Of a stretch of DNA of 64,000 bases, positions 57,790-64,000 are shown in pieces. The stretch comes from Roseiarcus sp963781895 (GTDB lineage: Bacteria > Pseudomonadota > Alphaproteobacteria > Rhizobiales > Beijerinckiaceae): assembly GCA_963781895.1 (NCBI GenBank), contig CAWAIM010000053.1, positions 62,001 through 126,000 on the forward strand, in the 5' to 3' direction. The translations under genes and the position numbers were made by a program. The stretch's first letter is position 1. Each line of letters starts with the position of its first letter. Under the pieces are notes generated by a model. It had not been told where the DNA came from. It was given only the letters and a program-made list of their open reading frames with translations, and made no database searches.

Positions 57790-58880
57790 GGCCAATGCCC
57801 TCATAAAGAGCGCTTCGCAAAGCACGGCCGGTCGATCCGTCGAATACGACCAGGGACTGCGACTGAAAGGCCAGCCCGACCGTCTCGCCCAGCCGAACCG
57901 GCGTGTCCGACGGCAAACGCGCCTTGACGTGGCATTGCCCGGTGTCGACGGTCACGATTTGCGTCGTGCCGAGATATTCAGCGCCGAAAACGCGGCCGCG
58001 AATCGGCGCCGCGTCGGAGAACACGATGTGCTCGGGCCGCACTCCGAGCACGAGCGAGTCGGCGGCGCCGTCTTCAAGGGATTCCGGAATAGCGACGCTC
58101 GCGTCGCGGATTCGCACCAAGCGTTCGCCGCGCCGCAATTTACCCTCGAAGCGAATGAAGTTCATCGGTGGCGAGCCGATGAAATTGGCGACGAACATGG
58201 TCGCGGGACAGATCGTAGACTTCCTGCGGTGCGCCGACCTGCTCGACGATTCCGCGGTTCATCACGGCGATCCGATCGGCCATCGACATCGCCTCGAGCT
58301 GGTCATGCGTGACGTAGACTGTCGTCGCGCCGATCCGATCATGCAGGTCACGCAATTCGTCGCACATGAGACGACGGAACTCGGAATCGAGCGCGCCCAG
58401 CGGCTCATCCATGAGAAACGCCTTGGGGCGGCGCACAATCGCGCGACCGAGAGCGACACGCTGCCTGTCGCCTGCGGACAAGTTCGAGATCTTCCGGGAA
58501 AGGAGATCCTCGATCCGCAGCAACTGCGCGGCTTCGCGCACCTGCTTGCGGATATCGGCGCGCGCCACGCCCTGGCATCGCAGCGGAAAGCCGATATTGT
58601 CGCCGACGCTCATGTGGGGATAGAGAGCGAAGAGCTGGAAGACGAAGGCGATGTCCCGCTCCGCGGCGCGGCGGAAGGTGACATCGTCGCCATCGAGAAG
58701 GATACGCCCTTCGCTCGGAAGCTCGAGCCCGGCGATCATGCGCAGCGTCGTAGTCTTGCCGCAGCCAGACGGTCCCAGCAGCGCGAAGAAGGCCCGGTCC
58801 TCGATCGTCAGAGTCGAGCCGTCGACCGCAACGAAGTCGAGGAACGCCTTACGCAAATTCTCTACGCGGATCTGCGCCAT
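57782..58880 (-). CDS. ABC transporter ATP-binding protein, first (GlpS-like), frameshifted
   Basis: A MalK-type ATPase of about 365 aa after correction. N-terminal frame from ATG 58880: Walker A GPSGCGKTTTL, signature LSAGDRQRVALG, Walker B AFLMDEPLGALD, H-loop YVTHDQLEAM. After EVYDL one extra base at about 58202 breaks the frame. The other frame continues TMFVANFIGSPPMNFIRFEG and the TOBE-like region to the stop at 57782. The signature has LSAGD, where most importers have LSGGQ. Start and stop fit the operon: 9 bp after the small membrane protein, overlapping the next ATPase. Confidence 0.9.
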
Positions 58881-58889
58881 AGCCTCGCT

Positions 58890-59093
58890 CTAATCCGGAA
58901 AATGGCTGACCGCGACGAACGCGATCGTGCCGCCTAGAATCGTGACGAACGAATAGGTGAAGAGGTCGATTGAGAAGGGTTGCGTCATCATGAAGATGCC
59001 GGCGCCGATCACGACGGTCGCGAGATTCTCTGCCGGCCCGCGCCGGAACCATTCTTTCCAGCCGCTTCGCTTTATGGCGAGCTCGTCGCTCAT
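58890..59093 (-). CDS. Small membrane protein in the ABC importer operon
   Basis: A 67-aa protein with two hydrophobic helices (about 24-41, ATVVIGAGIFMMTQPFSI, and 46-64, TYSFVTILGGTIAFVAVSH). A polar, basic N-terminus (RSGWKEWFRRGP) suggests cytoplasmic orientation. It overlaps the second permease stop by 4 bp. Rhizobium GlpU, also a small membrane protein, sits between permeases and binding protein of the glycerol importer. This could be an analogue, but no homology is evident. Confidence 0.7.
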   Translation of the reverse strand: MSDELAIKRSGWKEWFRRGPAENLATVVIGAGIFMMTQPFSIDLFTYSFVTILGGTIAFVAVSHFPD

Positions 59094-60043
59094 TTGCGCA
59101 CCGCTCCGAAGGTGATGCCGCGCAGCAGGTGCTTCCGCAGCACGATTGTGAAGAAGACGATCGGGATCACAAACAGCGTGGTCGCCGCCGCTACCGCCGG
59201 CCAGTCCTGTCCGCCTTCGCCGATGATGAACGGGATGAATGGCGGCATGGTCTGGGCGCTGCTGCTCGTCAGCAGCAGGGCGAAGGCGTATTCGTTCCAG
59301 GAGAAGACGAGGCAGAAGATCGCCGTGGCGGCGATGCCGGTCGCGGCCTGCGGCAGCACTACCTTGCGGAAGGCTTGCAGCCGCGTGTAGCCGTCGATCA
59401 GCGCCGCTTCTTCGTATTCGCGCGGGATTTCGTCAATGAAGCCCTTGAGCAGCCAGACCGCCAGTGACACGTTCACCGCGGTGTAGAGCAGAATCATGCC
59501 GATTCTCGTGTCGTAAAGGTCGAGCGAGCGATACATGAGATAGATCGGCACCGCCACCGCGATCGGCGGCATCATCCGGGTCGAGAGGATGAAGAAAAGG
59601 AGGTCGTCGGCGAACGGCACTTGGAACCGCGAGAATGCGTAGGCTGTGAGCGTGCCGAGCAGGGTCGCAAGAATGGTCGAACCGAATCCGATGATCAGCG
59701 AATTGACGAAGCGCCCCACGACTGGCGAAGGCCCGGCGATCACCATGCCGCGCTTACGCACCAGCTGTTCGTACCAGGTCTTCGGCGGCGGCAGCTTGGC
59801 GATGAACTCCGGCGGCTGGCGCGTCTGCACCGTGAACAGATCGACGAATCCTTCCAGCGTCGGCGTGAACAGCACTTTCGGCGGATAGGCGATCGCGTCG
59901 GACTGGGACTTGAAGGCGGTGGCGCCGATCCACAGCAACGGCAGGATTGTGATCACGGCATAGAGAATGACAATGGCGCCGCCGACCGCCTTGGCGCGCG
60001 GCGATGCTTCGGCGACGGAACGGGGCACAGTGGCCGCGCTCAT
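59090..60043 (-). CDS. ABC transporter permease, second (MalG/GlpQ type)
   Basis: A 317-aa membrane protein from ATG 60043 (MSAATVPRSVAEA). About six transmembrane helices. The EAA loop is EYEEAALIDGYTRLQAFRKV then VLPQAA, the ATPase docking site. It overlaps the first permease stop by 4 bp and the small membrane protein start by 4 bp. The MalG-like length includes a long periplasmic loop (about residues 60-105, with VQTRQPPEFIAKLPPPKTWY). Confidence 0.92.
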   Translation of the reverse strand: MSAATVPRSVAEASPRAKAVGGAIVILYAVITILPLLWIGATAFKSQSDAIAYPPKVLFTPTLEGFVDLFTVQTRQPPEFIAKLPPPKTWYEQLVRKRGMVIAGPSPVVGRFVNSLIIGFGSTILATLLGTLTAYAFSRFQVPFADDLLFFILSTRMMPPIAVAVPIYLMYRSLDLYDTRIGMILLYTAVNVSLAVWLLKGFIDEIPREYEEAALIDGYTRLQAFRKVVLPQAATGIAATAIFCLVFSWNEYAFALLLTSSSAQTMPPFIPFIIGEGGQDWPAVAAATTLFVIPIVFFTIVLRKHLLRGITFGAVRK

Positions 60044-60999
60044 TGCTGCTTCACCTTTTTGAGGGCTTTGACGTAGATGTTCGCGGCGCCGAACACGGTC
60101 ACGAACAGGATCACCGCGAGGGCCGAGGAATAGCCGGTTTCCCACTTCTCGAACGCGGCGCGCTTCAGGGTGATCGAGACCACCTCTGTCGCGGAGCCGG
60201 GCCCGCCCGAAGTCAGGAGGTTCACCATGTCGAACATTTGAAAGGCTTGGATCGCCTGGAACAGCACGGCGAGCATGAGGAAGGGCAACACCATTGGCAG
60301 AGTGATCGACCAGAAGCAGCGCCAGGACGACGCGCGGTCGACCTCGGCCGCCTCGTATATGTAGTCTGGAATCGAGCGCAACCCGGCGAGACAAATCAGC
60401 ATGACGTAAGGCGTCCACATCCAGGTATTCACCAGGACTATGGTCCAAGGGGCCAAGTTGATGTCGCCAATCATCGAGAACGCGCTTGGGGGCACGCCGG
60501 TGATTAAACTGATCAAATAATTGAATGGTCCGATTTGCGGCTGGAACAACAGCGTCCAGAAATTGCCTACCACTGCCGCCGACAGCATCATCGGCAGCAG
60601 GATGATGGTGGTCCAGAAGCTGTGGCCACGAAATTGTCTGTTGATGAGTAACGCCAAGCCCAAACCGATGGCCACCTGAAGCGCTATCGTCGAGACGACG
60701 AAGCGCGCCGTTACCTGGAAACGCTGCCAGACGTCTTCGTCGGTGAGAATGTCGACGTAATTGCCGATGCCATTGAAGCGCATCGGAAACGGCATGTTCG
60801 ACATGAAGCTGGTGAAGGAGAGTCTGATCGCCCAAATCAACGGAAAGATGTTGATCGCAAGCAGAAGGGCGATGGTCGGCGCGATGAACAGCCAAGCGAC
60901 GCCGCGGTCGGACAGGCCACGTACGCGCGTGACGACGTGGACCGGGGTGCGCACGGCAATGCGATCGACCAGCGTCCCCGGATCGTCGCTTGCAATCAT
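60040..60999 (-). CDS. ABC transporter permease, first (MalF/GlpP type)
   Basis: A 319-aa protein from ATG 60999; GAGAGAG lies 6 bases before it, so this is preferred over the ATG at 61005. About six transmembrane helices. The EAA loop is YIYEAAEVDRASSWRCFWSI then TLPMVLP. A TFWT segment (SFWTTIILLPMMLSAAVVGN) is typical of sugar and polyol permeases. The longer frame to 61236 lies over the intercistronic hairpin and is rejected. It pairs with the second permease to form the channel. Confidence 0.92.
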   Translation of the reverse strand: MIASDDPGTLVDRIAVRTPVHVVTRVRGLSDRGVAWLFIAPTIALLLAINIFPLIWAIRLSFTSFMSNMPFPMRFNGIGNYVDILTDEDVWQRFQVTARFVVSTIALQVAIGLGLALLINRQFRGHSFWTTIILLPMMLSAAVVGNFWTLLFQPQIGPFNYLISLITGVPPSAFSMIGDINLAPWTIVLVNTWMWTPYVMLICLAGLRSIPDYIYEAAEVDRASSWRCFWSITLPMVLPFLMLAVLFQAIQAFQMFDMVNLLTSGGPGSATEVVSITLKRAAFEKWETGYSSALAVILFVTVFGAANIYVKALKKVKQQ

Positions 61000-61028
61000 G
61001 ATCATCTCTCTCGGCGTTGGCGAGTCCC

Positions 61029-61048
61029 CCGGCGGCGATCGCCGCCGG
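61029..61048 (-). promoter_or_regulatory. Intercistronic hairpin after the binding-protein gene
   Basis: A perfect 20-bp palindrome beginning CCGGCGGCGA, flanked by CCCC and AGGGG that extend the stem. It lies between the binding-protein stop (61097) and the first permease start (60999). Such stems typically protect the upstream mRNA and attenuate read-through, so the binding protein is made in excess. Confidence 0.65.
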
Positions 61049-61096
61049 AGGGGCCTTCGCCCTGAGCGCTGGTTCGTCGCGGCAGGCCGCACGCAA

Positions 61097-62440
61097 TCAG
61101 GACGCGTCTTTGCCTTCCTGCTGGAAGACCTTGATCCAATCCTTGACCAGAAGGTCAAGCGCGTGTTTCGCCGTGCCTTTATCGGCGACCACGAAGTCAT
61201 GGAGGCGCTTCTGCATGTCGAGCAGCAGTGGCACATAAAGCGGCTCCGCCCAGAAGTCCTTGACCAAGCCCATCGACTCCACGAAGGATGGCGCGTAGGG
61301 CGCGCTCTTCTTGAAGGCGTCCGACAAGAGCACTGCCTTCGCTGCCGACGCGCCGCCGAGCGCGGTCCACTTCTCCTGCACTGCAGGCTGCGCGAACCAC
61401 TTCACGTATTTCAGCGAATCGGGGATGTCGTGAGAGTACGCGACGACCGAGAGGCCCTGGCCGCCGAGCTGGCTGAATTGGCCTGCCGGTCCCGCCGGAT
61501 TCGCGAAGAACCCGATTTTGTCGCCCCCGACATTGGGATCCTTGTAAAGGCCCGGGAAGAAGGCGTACCAGTTCATCTGCATCGCCACTTCGCCCGACTT
61601 AAAGGCGTCAAGACCTTCGGACATATAGGCGTTAGTGAGACCCGGCGGTTGGCAGCACTTGAAGAGTTCCTTGTAGACCTCGAGACCCTTGACCGCACCC
61701 GGCGAGTTGACGAATCCTTCCATGTGATACGGCTTCTTCGGATCGTCGTACTGGAAGCCATAACCGTACATCGCGTTCGTGGCGCCCATCGTGATGCCTT
61801 CCGAGCCGCGCTCGGTGAAGATGTAGGACCCATACACCTTCTTCCCGTCGATCACCTTTCCGGTGAAGAACTTGGAGACCTGCATGAGTTCGTCCCAGGT
61901 CTTCGGCGGCTCCAAATCGCGATTGTATTCTTTCTTGAACTCGGCGCGCAGTTCTGGCCGCGCGAACCAGTCCTTTCGATAGGTCCAGCCGACCGCATCG
62001 GCCATTCCGGGAAGCGCCCAGTAATTTGGGGTGTTCTTCGGCCATTCGGAGTAGCCCACGACGGTGGCCGGCACGAAGGTGTCCATCGAAATGTGATTCT
62101 CGTCGAAGAAATCGTTCAGCTTGACATACCAGTGATTCTCGGCCGCGCCGCCGATCCATTGACTATCGCCGATGATCACATCGCACTCGCTGCTGTGCGA
62201 ATTGAGCAGGTTGATGAAGTGATCGGCGTAGCTCGTCCAGGGGACGAACTCGAACTTCATCGCGATGCCGGTCTCCTTTGTGAAATCCTTGCTCAACTCG
62301 ACCAGCGCGTTGGCCGGATCCCAGGCCGCCCAACATAGCGTCAGCGATTTCTGATCTGCGCTCGCCGGAGCCGCCGCGACCCAACTCGCCGCGCTGATCA
62401 AGACCGCGGCCACGAATGAGGTCTTTTGTCTAGTCAACAT
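61097..62440 (-). CDS. ABC transporter substrate-binding protein (triose/polyol type, GlpV-like)
   Basis: A 447-aa family-1 solute-binding protein from ATG 62440, with ribosome binding site GGAGGTAAC. Signal: TSFVAAVLISAASWVAAAPA. Opening strand: LTLCWAAWDPANALVELSKD. Further: NSHSSECDVIIGDSQWIG, VGYSEWPKNTPNYWALPG, RGSEGITMGATNAMYGYGFQ. Layout and length match the glycerol- and sugar-alcohol-binding group, not maltose. It is the first gene of the operon, with an intercistronic hairpin after it. The substrate is unproven; dihydroxyacetone, glycerol or a related triose is inferred from the kinase genes downstream. Confidence 0.88.
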   Translation of the reverse strand: MLTRQKTSFVAAVLISAASWVAAAPASADQKSLTLCWAAWDPANALVELSKDFTKETGIAMKFEFVPWTSYADHFINLLNSHSSECDVIIGDSQWIGGAAENHWYVKLNDFFDENHISMDTFVPATVVGYSEWPKNTPNYWALPGMADAVGWTYRKDWFARPELRAEFKKEYNRDLEPPKTWDELMQVSKFFTGKVIDGKKVYGSYIFTERGSEGITMGATNAMYGYGFQYDDPKKPYHMEGFVNSPGAVKGLEVYKELFKCCQPPGLTNAYMSEGLDAFKSGEVAMQMNWYAFFPGLYKDPNVGGDKIGFFANPAGPAGQFSQLGGQGLSVVAYSHDIPDSLKYVKWFAQPAVQEKWTALGGASAAKAVLLSDAFKKSAPYAPSFVESMGLVKDFWAEPLYVPLLLDMQKRLHDFVVADKGTAKHALDLLVKDWIKVFQQEGKDAS

Positions 62441-62743
62441 CGTTACCTCCCTTTTGTGGCTCCGCGCAGGCAACAGCGAACGGAACCGCCTGATTGCCGG
62501 CTAAAGCCGGTCACGATGGGTCATGCAAGAAGATCATCCGACGCTCACGACCCCGCCCTTAGTGGACCGCGCCGGATGTTCAGTGCCATGTTTAGTAGTA
62601 AGCTAAATACTAAACTTTCTGGCTGTCAAGAGGCTTTTTCGCGGTGGAATTGCAATGGCGCGATATTGCATGTCCACGCTGGCAGACGACCGTACGGCCC
62701 AGGCCGCAGTCACTTCGCCGCATTCGGACAGTTGATAATTTAT
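62441..62743. promoter_or_regulatory. Upstream region of the ABC-dha operon
   Basis: No gene. The region is less GC-rich than its neighbours, particularly near 62590-62625 and 62740-62780. It contains the operator candidate at 62590-62615 and must carry the operon promoter. Confidence 0.5.
62590..62615. promoter_or_regulatory. Palindromic operator candidate
   Basis: Perfect 8-bp arms GTTTAGTA and TACTAAAC separated by 10 bases (gtaagctaaa). It is AT-rich in a GC-rich genome and lies 150 bp upstream of the binding-protein start. The size and symmetry fit a dimeric repressor or activator site; the embedded HTH protein or a distal regulator could bind it. Confidence 0.6.
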
Positions 62744-63762
62744 CTATGAAGTCAAATAGTTAGGTATACAAATAAGCGTGCAAGCCTTGAGACTGCGGTA
62801 GAACCGCCAGATGAGGGCGCGGATGCGGGCTTGCGCGGCGCGTTGGGCGTCGGTGAACGTATCGAGTTTGTGGACCAGGCGTTCGGCGTGGACCCAGCAC
62901 AGGCCATGCTGGCCGACGTGGAACTGGCCGGCGTCGTCAGCTGACGATCACGGTGTCGGTGAGCAAGCCATGCGCCTTGACGCTGCCCCACAGAGCGCCC
63001 TCGGTGGCGATCAGCACGGGATCGGGATGGACCTTCAGGGCGGCGACGCCGAGCCGCTCCAGATGAGCGTTCCAGGCCGCGCGATCGGCGAAGATGCGAT
63101 TCTCATGCTCGCTCAGGCGGGCGATGACGGGGCCGGCGAGCGCGCGGGCGCGCATATAGGCCAGCGCGTCGTCATTGATGACGTAGTCGACATGCCCGGC
63201 GCGCAACAGTTCGAGGAAGTTGAGACGCCTCTTTGAACCGGTGGTCCCGAACCAGGTGAAGTGCGGGTTGCCGATCTGGGTGCAGAAGCCGCTCTTGGCC
63301 TTGTGGCGCGCCCCGGTGTCGTCGACCGTGATCCACGCCGCGTTGGTCAAGCCGGCTCGCAGCACGGCGCGGGCCTCGTCGAGGAAGCTCTGCTTGCCGG
63401 CGATCAGCAGGCGAACGATCTGCCGCTTGGAGATCACGACGCCGAACCCGCGCAACAGCGCGACGATCCGCGTCGCGGTGACCTGTCCCTGATGATATTG
63501 GGCGAGCACGAAGCGGCGCAGTTCGGGTCCGAAATGACCTTCGACGCTAAGCCGGCAAGGGCGCATGATCGTCTCGCCGTCCGGGGTCGCCAGCGTTGGC
63601 GGCGAAAGCAGCGTCACATGCGAGCGGATCATCAGATCCTGAACCAGATGTCTCGCGTAGCCCTTGAAGCGCGAGCGGGGCGGCGCATCGACCTCGAGCT
63701 TGCGCTCCTCGTCGATCACCAGCTTCGCGCGCGTGCCGCCGCGCCGGCGTCGCCGACCGGTC
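62744..63762 (-). pseudogene. Truncated, frameshifted IS66-like transposase remnant
   Basis: The reading frame starts mid-protein at TGRRRRGGTRAKLVIDEERK (near 63762), directly after an in-frame TAA, so the N-terminus is lost. The GTG at 63719 is only nominal. The body matches DDE transposases of the IS66-like group: NAAWITVDDTGARHKAKSG, NFLELLRAGHVDYVINDD and GALWGSVKAHGLLTDTVIVS. One extra base at 62939 breaks the frame. The next frame continues DDAGQFHVGQHGLCWVHAER to RFYRSLKA, then diverges to a stop at 62744. Both ends are therefore cut. No terminal inverted repeats seen. Confidence 0.8.
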
Positions 63763-64000
63763 GATTATGCCGAAAATCGAAAATCCCGCCTTTGCGTTTT
63801 GACGACTGCGGAGCCGTCTGTGTGTTCCGTCTGTCATATCATGCGGCCGAGGTGTTTGTTATTTTCACTGAAGGAAGGGCATGGGGGAAAATCATCTTCC
63901 TCGTCGGCCGCCGTAGCTATCCCAGTGGCGGAGGAGACGCGTACCGCCAATTCCGACCGGTCATTGCCTACCGGTCGGCCGCCCGTCGACGCGAACCAGC
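63763..64000. other. Right-edge region without a supported gene
   Basis: No gene is seen. The string GACCGGT recurs at the transposase break (63756), at 63957 and, in inverted form, at 63973; the last two form a 7-bp-arm hairpin with a 7-nt loop. It may be the edge of the insertion or chance. Confidence 0.3.

Noticed and set aside
61000..61236. Longer start for the first permease (61236)
   Set aside because: It would translate through the intercistronic hairpin and the end of the binding-protein gene; the ATG at 60999 has a good ribosome binding site.

Overview
The window is high-GC DNA with strongly GC3-biased codons. It carries a typical alphaproteobacterial, probably Hyphomicrobiales (Rhizobiales), gene set: a dapA-smpB pair, an AapJ-type binding protein, class III cyclases joined to TolB-like/TPR domains, an XRE-like 141-aa regulator, tandem transglutaminase-like genes and REP-like hairpins. 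A methylotroph or phototroph relative (Beijerinckiaceae/Methylocystaceae) fits, but the family cannot be fixed from this stretch alone.

Layout. 0-10 kb: two transglutaminase-like genes, a PagL-like lipid A deacylase, then housekeeping genes (carB, greA, trmJ, yicC, gmk) and a His-rich secreted peptide. 10-14 kb: an IS66 transposase with an odd 5' end, a GDSL esterase, a repeat patch, a frameshifted zinc alcohol dehydrogenase and a double hairpin. 14-25 kb: an outer-membrane protein, a DUF1003 protein, metY, an acyl-CoA synthetase, dctA, dapA-smpB, a soluble lytic transglycosylase with a repeated N-terminal region and a second His-rich secreted protein. 26-34 kb: an adenylate cyclase with TPRs, a GT61 glycosyltransferase and the SbcCD-like YhaO/YhaN pair. 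34-41 kb: a four-gene BMP-type (purine/nucleoside class) ABC importer, divergent from a nucleoside deaminase, then an AraC regulator. 41-52 kb: an island of exported proteins (arylsulfatase, Cys-rich protein, HdeA-like chaperone, small secreted proteins, outer-membrane barrel, L,D-transpeptidase, lipoprotein, AapJ-like protein). 52-62.5 kb: one tightly packed 12-gene minus-strand operon. 62.7-63.8 kb: a doubly truncated transposase.

The most interesting system is the 52-62.5 kb operon. A GlpSTPQUV-like ABC importer (binding protein, two permeases, a 67-aa membrane protein, two ATPases) is joined to PEP-dependent dihydroxyacetone kinase (DhaL, DhaK) and to its own phosphorelay. The EIIA(Man)-like DhaM, HPr and a complete Enzyme I are separate genes here, not one fused DhaM. 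A small HTH protein is embedded in the operon and a palindromic operator candidate lies upstream. The inferred job is uptake of a triose or polyol and phosphorylation of dihydroxyacetone with PEP as the phosphate donor.

Reading frames are broken by single-base indels in about a dozen genes, including the normally essential carB and smpB. Most are +1. This points to sequence or assembly error at least as much as to real decay. Each break is located in its own entry.
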